Source: Eutreptiella sp. 'Long Island Sound 2002' (Eukaryota > Euglenozoa > Euglenophyceae > Eutreptiales > Eutreptiaceae). From it: 64,000 nt of DNA. Shown here in pieces: positions 19,086 through 30,131 of the stretch. Below the pieces are notes generated by a model. The model searched no databases and was not told where the DNA came from. It saw only the letters and a program-made list of their open reading frames with translations. Position 1 is the stretch's first letter, and each line of letters starts with the position of its first letter. A program made the position numbers and the translations under genes. The DNA lies in the NCBI GenBank assembly GCA_964036045.1, contig OZ038382.1:142922961-142986960 (forward strand). Direction: 5' to 3'.

Positions 19086-19685
19086 TTACCCAGGAACATC
19101 CACATAGGCTCCCGTAGCGGGTAGAGGAAGGTGATAGTCAGCCGCATACCATCGCGGCGCAGAACTGGAGGCCACCGGCTCATTGGTAGTAGTTGCCTCC
19201 GGAAACGCAGTGGTAGGTGGGTTCACACCATAGGCAGGGTAGGTAGGCATACCAGTAAGGCCTGTGCCCTCAGCCATAGGCGGGTTGGTTATGGGAGTGG
19301 ATGTTGTAGCGGCTGGGTCTGGAGTTGGGAGTGTGGTGGTTGTAGGAGAGGGTGATGTGTGGAGGCCAGAAGCGCTTGGTGCGCCCTCGAAGGTTGACTC
19401 ACTCGTTGGGTCGTGCCCATGGTCTACTCCTTCGTCTGCCATGCTTTCTCCAGCATCCTTCTCTCTCTCTCTCTTTCTCTTCACAGGGTTGGTGTCCACC
19501 TCCTCGACTGAGAGGGCCCGGAAGGCCGACTGAAGTCCTTCCAGCGAATCATCCGCCACGTCCACTGGCCCATGTAAATGCACCGAAGGTATAGCGCTAG
19601 GTCCAGGTCCAGGTTCACCAGGTGCTGGCATTGCCGGTGCCTCAGGCGCCGTCCTCACGTCGGTGTCTTCCTTCTTTCTGTCCAT
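19086..19685 (-). CDS. gag: Gypsy Gag N-terminal part, ends at in-frame TAA
   Basis: ATG at 19685-19683; upstream in frame only a GTG is available, so this ATG is preferred. About 199 codons, polar, rich in Pro, Thr, Ala and acidic residues, with a basic patch KRKREREKD about 70 residues in. It is followed by TAA at 19088-19086 and then by the main Gag in the same frame, with no gap. The stop context GGGTAAGCAA also resembles a splice donor, so an intron is a formal alternative, but no acceptor was identified and both sides are coding-like. A TATATAAG word lies about 15-25 bases upstream of the ATG, too close to be an obvious promoter for it. Confidence 0.6.
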   Translation of the reverse strand: MDRKKEDTDVRTAPEAPAMPAPGEPGPGPSAIPSVHLHGPVDVADDSLEGLQSAFRALSVEEVDTNPVKRKREREKDAGESMADEGVDHGHDPTSESTFEGAPSASGLHTSPSPTTTTLPTPDPAATTSTPITNPPMAEGTGLTGMPTYPAYGVNPPTTAFPEATTTNEPVASSSAPRWYAADYHLPLPATGAYVDVPG

Positions 19686-20221
19686 ATTCGCCCTCTTGCT
19701 TATATATGACAGATCTCGGCGCACTGGATGTACGGCACGGGGTTGCTGCCGGTACGCAGAGACTGTCTGCCTCTTGCTACCAGAAAGTTTTTTAGTGATT
19801 TCAACACTGTGTGTTTGTTGTGCCTCTCCTGCTGCTTGCTGCTGGTGTAGGGTTCCTGCTACTTGTTTTTGATGAGGAAAATGTTTTATTGTTGAAATAC
19901 AACCAATCCAGGATAACCCAAGCCAGAGATAAGCAAGTAGAAGAAGATCAGGATCAAAGCATGAAGGGCTGCAGTCACAAAGAATTAGATAAAGACAACT
20001 ATCAACAATAGACCACAGCAGTTAGCATACATTGCAACTCAGGATGAAATATTTTACATGTTTGAGAAAAACTGATTGGAAAACTGCCCCAAAGGCTCAC
20101 TCTCATCCACAGTGCCATCTTGAGATGTGCACTCTTTTTTTTTGGGTCCCATAGGTGCTGAGGTGGCATGGCTTGTGGCGCTGATGTCACTGCCATGTCA
20201 CATGGGATATTCCTACTTAGC

Positions 20222-20303
20222 TAGGCTGACTGGGTATTGAACCCAAGACCTCTCAAAAAGAGGTGCCCCAGCCCCCTAGGGTGCATACCACTAGGATAGC
20301 TAA
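20222..20303 (-). mobile_element. tRNA-derived SINE-like sequence
   Basis: On the minus strand the sequence has the two parts of a tRNA-type internal promoter in order and spacing: an A-box-like CCTAGTGGTATG near 20297-20286 and a B-box-like GGTTCAATACC at 20243-20233, with a short self-complementary GACCTCT...AGAGGT between. An acceptor stem does not close well, so this is a SINE head or a decayed tRNA copy, not a functional tRNA. Confidence 0.45.
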
Positions 20304-20574
20304 GAATTCATGAGAAAACATAGATAAATTCATAGGCTCTACCTTCAGTATGTTAGTGCCTCAGCAACTCAGGAAAAGATATTTTACTGCCTATAGCTTG
20401 GGGATAAAGGGGTCCACACCACATCCTGATTTAGTGTTTGGTTCCATAGGTCAAAATGTGTTATCACCCATTTTGGTTGGGCCAATACTAAGATAAAAAT
20501 GCATGAGTGCTTAGAGCACCTCTAATACAACTAAAGTATACCCTAAAGCATTGGAAAAGCACTTTTTCTTACTT

Positions 20575-21097
20575 CAGTTGCGAAAAAAAATATCCAACAT
20601 CTCTATGAGAAACCTACGCATCGCTCGATGGCATCCACCACTGTTTCGCGTTGTAGAAGCTGTGGCTATTGATACAGTTGACGACCTTTTTCTCCCTGCT
20701 ACCTTGCATGTTGTTCCATGACAAATTTCCCTATTTGTGCACAATAACAAAGCACTAGCAAGTGTCAAAACTCATCAGAAAACCATGGCATTGAGGCTGC
20801 AGAGTGAAAGCGGGAAAATCCGGAAAACACAGAGAACATATTTACATATCTTCATCACAGACACGCAAACATAGAGCGCGCGTGCAGATATGCGCATTTC
20901 ACTGCAGCCGCCGCCTTTCGTTGACACACCTTGCCCTCAACAAGGAAGGTGCTTCATCATCGGTAAAGGGACAAAATCCCCAGTGCAAAGCCAAAACAAT
21001 AGTAAGCATTTGTAAAATAGAAAAAATAGAAAAAATGTTCCAACGCGCCTATGTAGGAAACCATCCATGAATGACTTTTTGCAATTACTACCGCAAA
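20575..21097. repeat. Direct repeat copy 1 (with about 290-bp extra segment)
   Basis: 20575-20745 resembles 21552-21715 (shared words such as CCAACATCTCTATG and GTAGAAGCTGTGGCT). 21035-21097 resembles 21738-21800 (shared CCATCCATGAATGACTTTTT, then GCAATTACTACCGCAAATA). Copy 1 therefore has about 290 bp between the two halves that copy 2 lacks. Which state is ancestral is not clear. Confidence 0.75.
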
Positions 21098-21551
21098 TAC
21101 AGCATTTGAAGGCAAAAGCCAAGGCAACTACTATTGGGTTTGCAAGTAAAGTTGAAGGAGTACTGCGCTAGTGCTTTTGGATGGGTTTGGAATTCAATTG
21201 AGCTGGCTGAGACCCCGGTAGCAAGCACAATACTTTGGCAATCTTACAGTCCTGTTTGTTGGTACTGTTTGCAATAGTGGGTACCGAGTGGAAAAATGTT
21301 GGGTATATCAAGATGTTAGGTTGTGCTTTGGTGCATGGCAACATTGCCATTTACGAACACTGGGCTATCTTTGCGGTGGCGACCGTGGCCATGCAATATT
21401 GAGCAAGCCGTGTGCCGAATGCCAAGTGTAGAGCACTTTCACGTAACAGACTGGCACTTTAGAGGTTCTGGTAACTTTGGCGTCCAGAAAGAAAGGAAGA
21501 AAACACCTACAGCTCTCAGCAACGAACAAATGCGTGCAGAGGTACGGGTCT

Positions 21552-21800
21552 CAATTGCGAAAATATATTTCCAACATCTCTATGGGAAACCTATACATCG
21601 TCTGATGGCATCCTCCACTGTTTCATTTTGTAGAAGCTGTGGCTTTTGATACAGCTGATGACCTTGTTTTTCGTGCTACCTTGCTTGTTGTTCCATTACG
21701 AAATTCCCTAGTTGTGATTGTTGACAAATATGTGCCGACACGGCTATGTAGGAAGCCATCCATGAATGACTTTTTGCAATTACTACCGCAAATAACGCCA
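21552..21800. repeat. Direct repeat copy 2
   Basis: Shorter partner of 20575-21097. A + frame through it (about 21639-21863, 74 residues) reads protein-like but matches nothing I recognise, and the corresponding frame in copy 1 is broken. Confidence 0.75.
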
Positions 21801-22499
21801 CCATGGATCAACCAGCGGCAGCGCAATGTTGCGATTCAGCGAGTGCTTGAAATCATCCGATGAGCAAAACTAGAATCTAAAACTCAAGCAGCAAACAAAG
21901 AGTCATTGAATTCCAATCAGTCTTGATGGTGTTGTTGTGTGTCCTTGACAACTAGTTTTTTCCTCCTGCTTGCCTGCATCTTCCCACATTTTCATTGTTT
22001 GGTTAAAAAAATTGTTTCGTGAAACTAGGTAATTTACAGATACAACCCACATTCTGATTGGGGCACATGTAATAAGTTGGGGCATTTGGGCCTCTCACAA
22101 GCTTTTTAGAGGATCTCTACTAGACCTCCCAAAGCGGCAAGATCCTAGAATACTAGGAAATTCGCTCCTATTTGCCTCATATTTCAAGCCTACAGCTTAC
22201 TGCTATAGTCCCTACTGCTCTTAGGTACACTGTACAGAGCAGAGATCTAGTTTACATTAGTAGCCATACATGAATAATCACACTCCAGATGTTTATAATG
22301 TGATTTATTCATGTTTGATGACATTTTAGAAGATTCTAATGTATTGAGGCATATCCCGGGATGCTAGGACCTTCTTAGCCAATTCCTGATCTATTTGAAA
22401 TCCAAATTCAACCAAGCAAAGCAAACACAAAGGACATTAACAGCCAAAAGAGTCCGGTAGAGGGCCATCCGTGCCGTGAGGCATAGGGTTCCACTACTC

Positions 22500-24440
22500 T
22501 GTTGAGCCATCCCTCCGCGCTAATGGTGATGGACCCTGGGGCCAACTAGGTTGCTTGGTCTCGTTCTATGTCGTGGTGTAGGACACGTCACATGGTGCCC
22601 CAGGTTCGGCGATGGGTGATGTCGTCGGCGGTTAGGGATCCACGGTGGATGACGGGCATTGTGGCATTGGCGAGTACGGAGTTGACGATGTTCGCGGGCG
22701 GGGCGTCGGTTCAACTGCCACCTGTCCGGGGCCCCGGGGTCCATTGCCGGAGGGTGCTCCTCCCGTGTCGGGGTTGGTGCCGGAGTGGCATCGAGTGCCA
22801 TGGTGGTCCAGGCATATCACCGTATTGCGCTTATGTGTACATTGTGTATGCCGCGCCTTCGGTCGTCGGTTGTATTATGTAGGTGGAGTCTTGTGTTGCC
22901 CCATAAGTGACCACCGCATTGTCCGTGGAGATTGTGTACTGTAGGTGTGTATGTGGCAGGGCGTGGGCTATCTTTACCTCAATGCCCTTACGGTTGTTGC
23001 CGTGGTCCTCCAGGATGAAGTGCACCATCCACGGGCCGTGGGGCTTTAGGTTGCCATGTTTGTCCGGGATTGCTGGGTGTATTGGCGGCCCCGCTTGCTA
23101 TGCTTGGTTGGCGTTGTGGTGTACGCGTTGCTCAACGACGACGTTGGTCGTCCATTTCAGTGGGGCTCCTTCGCTGCGAGCCATGGCCCGGGCAGCCCGG
23201 GCTAGCGCCGTGACCGGATGTGTCAGGGAGGACTCGGCAAGCTGCGGCAACATGGCGGTGTCAGTCGTGAAATGCGCCGAGCTGGTAGGCATTGTGAGTG
23301 TCTTGGAGCTCCAGGGGGTGTCGTTTTGAGTTAGGCAACCGCTTCCGGGTACAGTGTGGTGGGATAGTGCCAGAAGGTGTGTTTGGTGTTGTTGAGGTGT
23401 GTTTGGGTGGAGAGTCTTGCGGGTTTCATCATTTGCGGGGTAGGGGTGTCATCGAGACTGTTGTTGTTGAGACACTCGGTCGCCGTGGTCCAGCGTGTTT
23501 GCCATTCAGTGATGTCGGTGGATTCGGTGGGCGCGCATGTGTAGTGGATGGCTGCCCACGCTGAGTCGGGCGTGATGGTGATATCGGCGGCCCGTGTAGT
23601 GCTCATCCAGATTTCTTGTGTAGGTCGCGCCTGGGGTTACTAGTCTTGTTCCGCCAGGGACGTGCCCTCAAAGGTAGCCGTGCTTTGGCTGCTGAAGAAG
23701 AAGTGCGTTGCTGGTGGTAGGTGTGTTTGATCGGGTGTTAGGCCCTGAATGGCGTCGATCGCCGTGATCCCTGTCAAGTTCTCCTTCCAAGCGATAGTGC
23801 CCATAGGAAACACCCATGTAGGTGCTATGTGTCGGGTATGGTTTCGGTCGCGGAGGAGTTGGTAGTGGTCCGGGATCATGTGGGTTGTGAGTGGTTTGGT
23901 GATGTGCTGTGCCGTGGCGACAGGGATGGTTTCTCTCAGGTCTTGGGGTGGGTCCTGTTCCCGTGGTGGGGAGTTGGCTCCGTGTGGTGGTTGTGGTCGG
24001 GGCAAGTTGGAGGGTATAAACGGTTCCGGCACCGGTTGCTGCGCCACGGGCCGGGGGTCTGTGATCACGTGTGTTCCAGTGTCTGTGCTCTCTGGCAGGT
24101 AAACCTCCGGTAGTGATGGCCCGACAGGGTGCCATTCGCGTGATCGTTGTATGGTGTGTGGAGGTGCACACTGTGCTAGATGGCCCAACTGCAGTACGCC
24201 AATGTGGCGTTCACCACGGTGTAGTCATAGTGTTCCCCGAAAGGGTTCTTTGGTGATGGTCGCGGCGAGGCCGCCAATGTCACCGTCGGGTCGAAAGTCG
24301 TCTCACAGTGTCGGGGGCGTGGCGTCTCGTGGTCCTATGTGTCCTTCCAAGACGTCCGTGTCGTACTTCTTCCATTTTTGGAGCATGCGTTCGACATACG
24401 TGATGTCCGTGTACAGCTAGATGCTGTGTTCCCCTACGGT
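22500..24440 (-). pseudogene. Decayed unrecognised coding region
   Basis: Successive minus-strand frames read convincingly protein-like but are broken by single stops and shifts. In coding order: about 24418-24230 (contains DITYVERMLQKWKKYDTDV); 24188-23331 in one frame with tandem TAG TAA at about 23642-23637 (contains HIAPTWVFPMG and TEWQTRWTTATECLN); then a shifted frame about 23330-22831 with one TAG (contains NDTPWSSKTLTMP, HGPWMVHFILEDHGNN and VVTYGATQDSTYII). Below 22830 the frame is Pro/His-rich and less convincing. Residue usage (many Thr, Pro, His, Trp) differs from the gypsy proteins. I recognise no family; a structural protein of an old element or virus-like sequence is possible but speculative. 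Confidence 0.4.
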
Positions 24441-24614
24441 GCGGCCGTGATCGTTTCCTTTGTATGCATGATGATTGTGCATATAGAATGAAAGTGCTAC
24501 ACATGACACATTGCAAGTAACAAACATCCACTTCACGTAAACAACCCCCCCTTCAATACCCGCCCGAGTGTGATGGTATCCCCATACACCGAAGAGAAAA
24601 TAGCCACAGTGATG

Positions 24615-24632
24615 CCCCCCCCCCCCCCCCCC
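24615..24632. repeat. Poly-C tract, 18 bases
   Basis: Uninterrupted C18. One of many long G or C homopolymers in the window (see findings). Confidence 0.9.
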
Positions 24633-25080
24633 AAAACTAGCGGGGTTGCGCGATGGACACTTGACACAGGCAAGACATGCAAACATGAGGACATATGATC
24701 CACAAAATGACCAGCGGTGATCGGGGGTTTCAACTCCAAATGCACTTTCTCTCCGACCGGTTGGTGGTTTGGTGGTTGGGGCTGGGGTGGGCTGTGAACA
24801 TTAAACATTCACAACAATACCAGCTGGGCGGGTGTAAATATGATCTACACCCATGCCTGAAATTGCTAACAAATACATGTTCTGCATGATACAGGGTACA
24901 GGGTCATGCCTTGGATGCAAGAAATTCTATTGCCTTCGGCAGTGCACCTCGAAGAGAGGTTGACAGTCAGCCAATCAGTCCCTGAGCCAGCAAGCAGGCA
25001 GTCAGACAGATACACACAGTTTGGGTTTTTTGTCAGTGGCAGACGCGGCACCAAGCTGCAGCGAGGCAGCGAGGCCACTT
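24633..25080. other. Non-coding stretch, nothing recognised
   Basis: No gene, RNA or element boundary was seen between the C tract and the SINE-like pair. Confidence 0.4.
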
Positions 25081-25087
25081 GCCACAA

Positions 25088-25167
25088 TCCAAATAGTGGC
25101 CGAGTGGTAACGCAGCCGGCCGGCATCCGTGTGGTCGTCGGTTCGAATCCCAGTTCTGCCCACTTTG
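25088..25167 (+). mobile_element. tRNA-derived SINE-like head, + copy
   Basis: A-box TGGCCGAGTGG at 25097-25107 and perfect B-box GGTTCGAATCC at 25140-25150, spaced as in tRNA genes. The T stem does not pair well and no closed acceptor stem was found, so it is not a functional tRNA. It runs into the GC palindrome at 25168-25189 and is mirrored by a second copy beyond it. Confidence 0.55.
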
Positions 25168-25189
25168 GCGCCGCCGCCAGCGGCGGCGC
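25168..25189. repeat. 10-bp GC palindrome joining two SINE-like copies
   Basis: GCGCCGCCGC at 25168-25177 is the exact reverse complement of 25180-25189, with a two-base spacer. It is the symmetry axis between the + and - tRNA-like copies. Confidence 0.85.
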
Positions 25190-25270
25190 TAAAAGTCAGC
25201 AGATCAGGATTCGAACCGACGCCTGCACATCTGGTATCGGCTGCGCTGCCATTGGACCGCTGGCCATGTT
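25190..25270 (-). mobile_element. tRNA-derived SINE-like head, - copy
   Basis: On the minus strand: A-box-like TGGCCAGCGG near 25266-25257, then CAATGGCAGCGCAG, and a perfect B-box GGTTCGAATCC at 25217-25207. The layout (CAATGG, AGCGC, CCAGAT, then GTTCGA) resembles tRNA-Trp, and the anticodon position may be CCA. It is diverged from the + copy outside the promoter boxes, so the pair is not a simple recent foldback. Confidence 0.5.
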
Positions 25271-25319
25271 ACCAGCGCCGTGCGTCCCCACTGCTTGTAG
25301 CCTATTAAGCAAAAACTTT

Positions 25320-28300
25320 TGACCCCCCCCCCACCCCCCCCCACCCACCCCCCCTCAAAAAAGTGTTATCCAGTTTTAGGGGGTAGAGGCCTCAAAATCA
25401 AAAAATCCATTGGGGGATGCTCTTATTGGGCAAAATAATGATTTTACAAGGGGTTGGACATCCAATATCATGCCTTGGGGTATGCTACGCGAATGACCCC
25501 AAAAAAGGGGGGTATATGACGCCCGCGCCTGCGCTTGATCTAACAACCTCTCTTCGAGGTGATTTCAAAAACACAGCAATGCACCAATAATACTACCTTT
25601 TCCAACCAATAAAGACACAGGAAAAACTCAACATCCAACCTTCTAATTAGCACTGGAAAACTTGGAGTGACAGTCGCCCTGCCCCCTTGGGTACTAATCA
25701 AGGGTTTGTACTTAACCCGGGGGGGGGGGGGCATGCTGATTGTGCATATGGAAAGACAGTGCTGCATATGATGCAATTGTCCGATGCCCATTTGCCTTGT
25801 CAGCATGCAAGCGAGTTTGGTTTTTTTTCTTGCCTGAGGTGACAAGTAAGGATTCTGCAAACCAAAGTATGTAATGTGCCAATGAAGTGACCAACAAGGG
25901 TGGTAGTTGTTTGGGGGGGTGGGGGGCCAATGGGATGCGGATATCAAAGATGGAATTATTGCAGTAAAACATTGAAAACGCAAGTGGAGACTATCATCAG
26001 CACAAACATACCCTTGGATTGATTTGACGTGCAAGCAGGCACAACATCAAAAGATCTCAAAGAATCTACAGCTGACTAATGATAATGCATGGCATGACCG
26101 ATGTGCGATGTGCATCATATACAAATGCCAGAAACAGTGGTAGGAAAGCTTTTCCAAGAGGTCGATTGATGCTGAGGTTTGAGAGATCACAGTGTAACAA
26201 AGCAGCAAGCGGAATTGGTGAGGGACTGTTCCAAAGATTAGCAAAGAGAATGCAAATTCAGGTAATTCTGAGAGTAAAATGTTTGAAAGTGAAAAGTAAA
26301 AGAAAGAAATTCGGGCAAACACACAACAACACAATGCACACCAACCACCCACCCACCCACCCACACACATACACACACACACACACACACACTGGAAACC
26401 AGGGCAGGATGAAGGATTATAAGAATGCAGAACCAAAGTAGGCTGACAACCTGAACAAGCAAACATCCATAGTGGACTCTGGAAACAGACTCACTGAAAA
26501 CATTACAAGTGTTGGCACGTCCTGGTTGATGAACATAAGCTGCACTGCATGCCATGTGGCACACGGCCTCCTAATACCTGATCAAGGAGGCTGTGCAAGA
26601 TCCCAAAACCCACAGTGAACGACCAAGCACCTATCCTCCCCCTGCAGCATAATCGATACTGCAACTATTCGGTGCCAATGCCTCCTTTTTCTATTCATTT
26701 CTTTGTCTTGAGATGCAGCAGCAAAGTACGACCCAAAACATGCAGAGTGCATCGCCCGGGATGCACCCTGCGCAGTGCTCGAAATGCTGCGTCATCTGCT
26801 CTTCAACACAGATGCTTGGCAGTGTTATGTGTATTAGCTGCTAAGACTTCTGCGACTGCATGAATCAGTCAAGACGGGTAATCAAGGGCAAAATGATTCA
26901 CTCCCTGAATGCTCACAACTGCATGCATACTTCGGTTCTCCATTTGCAACTGAGATATCAATTGTGCACAGCCGGAAAGAAATGCCAGAGCCATCAGCCA
27001 TTCGCCCACCCTGTATTCTTTTCCGAACAAAAGAACATCTAGCCCTTCATTTCACCCAGGGCACCTGGCATGGTGTCTCTCTTGCACTCTTGCACTGCTC
27101 ATGCGCACAGCCGAATTTTCGGATGGTATATGCATAGCACCTTGTGCTTGCAGTTGCAAGTATACCTGGCTTCAGTTGTGCCAGAACACAGAGGCTGAGA
27201 AATACCAATCATGAAATACGGTGCAACACAGTGAACGGCGGAGAGTGATCGGGAAGCACATTATCCCCCCCGGTCCAAGGCACGGCAATACTGCCAGCCA
27301 TTGCAGCGAAAACATCCCATGAATCCGTTTCTTGTGAAAGTAGACTTTACGGCCGCCTTGTCTTTGAACACGGACATTTGGCACACGGTACGGGCAGAGC
27401 ACCCAGGATTCACCAGGAGTTCCCCAATGCAAAAGATCGGGGCAAGGTGGCCAGAAAAAAGCCTTGAATAAGGTATGGGTCAAGGAAAGGGCACGCAGTG
27501 TACACACAGCGTCACTATCATCGCCCTGTGAGTGAATGATAGGGAAGTAGGGGGTCAGTGAGGGTTGTTGAGGATACTGAGGTGGGTGCAGCATCAAACC
27601 CGGTGGTATACAGCTTCCCTTTTCTTTGTAACCAACTGTGGCCATCCCTGCTGCGGCGACGTCAACGGAAGCTTTTACCCGCAACAATTTGCTCCCAAAG
27701 CCGCTGGGATTTACTGAATGATTTACATGCATTCATCAAGCTTCATGTGATAGCAGGATGGAGAATCATTCTCGACGAAAATCAGAATACTGCCACAAGA
27801 GGTTTACCAGTTGGGGGATCCAATCGCCCACTTGTGATGGTTCTATACCATTGAAAGGATTACACCCCACTTGTCACTGGAAGTCCTACTCTATACACAA
27901 TCAGTTTGGAGCCCACAACATCCGTACAGACATACAGGCGAGGAGTGATTGCCAGCAGGGTTGGTAGGCTGCCAGTGGTGGATATGATATTTTACAAAAA
28001 TTGAGAAAAATTGGGGCAATTGTATGCTTCAAAGTTTGCCAGATTCGGCCACCAAAACTGAAACCCACCATCCCAGGATCTGCACTTTTGCTTTGCAAAC
28101 AAGGAAGGGTTCAGGTTGGTGGCCACTGCATGCAACACTCAGTCCAAATACCTCGCTGCAGTAGCTGTGCAAAACAAGGAGCGATAGCAAGATCAGCAGC
28201 AGTGTTTCTTGTGTTGCTTAGCACGCACTGGCCCATGCTTCCCGCAAGTCTGGACACCAACCGAACCCCTCCCGGCGATGCGAATTTCAATTAGTACTTA

Positions 28301-29780
28301 CAGCACAAGTACAGATCCACGTGGCTGCGACAGTGGCTCCCGTCGTGCTACGCGAAGGAACTGGTTCTGCGATCATATTCCTGTTCCCTCAAGTATGCAT
28401 CATGTTCGATGTTCAACTCCATTGGGTTGCAGAGGCACAAACAATTCTCTCTACAACCCAAACAGCACCAGGACCTCATGCAAAGGTTCAACACAAATGC
28501 CATGCCTGCGTACTACATCATCCCGTAGATAAAAAAGCAGTATGTGAGTTGGTGCTTTCCCGGGTGCACTGCCCGAATTGTGCAAGTAGATTGCCAGCAA
28601 CACCCAAATCGCCGAATCACCCAGAAGTGTCTCAGCATGGCCACAGAGTGCATCCAGGGCGGGAAACACACACACACACACACATGTCCATGTATGTGAT
28701 GATGCCTCGAATCTCGTGTGTACAGTGGGGGGAAACGGCATCTGGGTGGCCTGGCACTCGTCAGTACCCCATATTCAATCAGAACAAGGTTATTGTGGCA
28801 TAGGTGCCTTACAACACACACACACACACACACACTTACCAACCTTTGTGCACACCAATATTTGCATCCCAATGCCTCATACATGCATCCTGGTGCAACC
28901 CCCGCAAAGGGGCAGGGGGGGCTCTTGGGGACTGACCATAGACATGGGGCAGTAGTGTTTGTCAAACACTTGCACATCCTAAAGGAGGGGCTGAAGGTTT
29001 GTCAAAGCCTAATAAACCAGAGCTGATCAGGACACAAGAGGGCCTCAATATGGTCAGGTTGCAGTGTCCGCATTAGGCAAGAGGGGGGGGGGTTGTGGGG
29101 GCGCAGATGCTCTGAATTGAGAATATTCAACTTCTCCTCTAAAGTAAAATCACGGCAGTATGGATAAACCGGAATGCACCAGGAATGCCCATATCTGTGT
29201 CTTGCCCAAGTGATTGAAAACATTGGGTATTCCAGAAGAGACCCCTGGCCTTGCAAAAGCCTGCTGAGCAACTGTACAGATCTATGGGGCTTTAGGGGAA
29301 CTCGGCATTACATAAACTCAATCGCTCGTTGAAAGCGCAATATCAATCGCTGGGCTGTACCTAGGGGTGTGTGGCCAGGAGCTCTCACGCAGTGTCAGTA
29401 AACCAAGTTTGGGATTGCCAAAGTCAAAGGGGTGGTCAGTGCAGTAAGCAGAGGCAGGGCGCTGGCAAAAGAGAGGAAGACGAAGAGCCATTCACTTGGT
29501 GCAGGGCTATCTTTCAGCGGACTGCAACAGTGTCTTTCTCGTTTGAATGAATGCAATCACAGAAGTCGATGGGATCGACTGGGGAAGTGATGCTGACAAA
29601 GTTTTGTGATAGGGCAAGTGCTTTCTGTTCCTTTCCTGTGTCTGCTTCTGCATCCGATGCAAAGGTAGTGATGAGCGGACGGTAGAAGTTGTAGGCACCG
29701 TTGGTGGATCTTTTCCTCCTGTTGAACTTTCCCTACCCTGCATTCCCACTCCCCTCACTTTCACATCCACTGCAGCTGGG
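25320..29780. other. Gene-poor stretch with microsatellites
   Basis: No gene is supported. Contents seen: C-rich runs 25322-25354, G12 near 25720-25732, a CACC/CA microsatellite at 26345-26393, CA repeats near 28668-28684 and 28815-28836, and a G run near 29084. A minus-strand open frame of 186 codons at 27732-27172 lacks recognisable domains and is not called. Confidence 0.5.
26345..26393. repeat. CACC/CA microsatellite
   Basis: CCACC units (CACCCACCCACC) pass into a run of about eleven CA dinucleotides. Confidence 0.9.
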
Positions 29781-29782
29781 TG

Positions 29783-29915
29783 TTTGCCCGGTGCGTGCCC
29801 GGCGCTCTACTTTCGTATTAACTATCCCGACTGTAACCCCGGATTTACCCTCCCCTAGAGGAGCCCCCCAAGTCAACCAGAGTGGACCACAAACCTTCCC
29901 TACAAAGCACACTGC
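29783..29915. repeat. Dispersed repeat, copy related to 62556-62700
   Basis: Shares ordered words with 62556-62700: GTTTGCCCGG, CTACTTT, ACTATCCC, GGATTTACCC, CCCCCCAAGT, and TACAAAGCAC versus GCAAAGCAC. The copies are clearly related with scattered substitutions and small indels. The identity of the family is unknown. Confidence 0.65.
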
Positions 29916-30123
29916 ATAAGGCGAAATGGAGAATTTCAACATCAATGTGTATTACTCATGTATTGGCTAGTAAACAATTTGTTCCCCACATGTGTGGGCA
30001 TCAATAAATTCCTCACAATTATGCTCCTGGCAGTCACCACAAGCTGTGATGGTGGGGCGCTTCTAACAACACAAGGTACACACATCTGCCTCATCCTCTC
30101 CTTCATCTTGCCCAGCGGCCGGG

Positions 30124-30131
30124 TTGCTTCT
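30124..30131. repeat. 8-bp target duplication TTGCTTCT (left)
   Basis: Identical to 30652-30659. Confidence 0.88.

Larger units (their letters stand above)
6490..19685 (-). mobile_element. Ty3/gypsy-type retrotransposon carrying two nested insertions
   Basis: On the minus strand the order is gag (19685-17472), a linker frame (17506-17195), protease (from about 17143), a spacer region, RT-RNase H-integrase (to 6490). This is the gypsy order, with integrase after RNase H. The body is interrupted at 9556-12898 by a TIR element and at 13534-16157 by an LTR element, each flanked by a short target duplication. LTRs of this host element were not found: sequence upstream of gag (19.7-22 kb) shows no obvious direct match to sequence below 6490. 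It may therefore be end-truncated, or its LTRs may be too diverged to see by eye. The RT motif HIDD and the low similarity to the chromovirus at the left show it is a separate lineage. Confidence 0.88.
19686..22480. other. AT-richer intergenic DNA; no gene supported
   Basis: Expected place for the 5' LTR of the minus-strand gypsy element, but no LTR boundary, primer binding site or direct partner below 6490 was recognised. The stretch holds a SINE-like sequence at 20222-20303 and a direct duplication (20575-21097 and 21552-21800). A plant-MITE-like phrase, GAGCACCTCTAATACAAC, occurs near 20515, without confirmed TIRs. An imperfect hairpin CATGAATAATCAC / GTGATTTATTCATG lies at 22269-22313. 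Confidence 0.5.

Noticed and set aside
25088-25270. Functional tRNA genes
   Set aside because: A and B boxes are good, but T stems and acceptor stems do not pair; SINE heads explain the data better.
27172-27732. Minus-strand 186-codon open frame
   Set aside because: No recognisable domain, no homologous frame elsewhere in the window and no supporting signals. It cannot be excluded as an exon, but there is no positive evidence.
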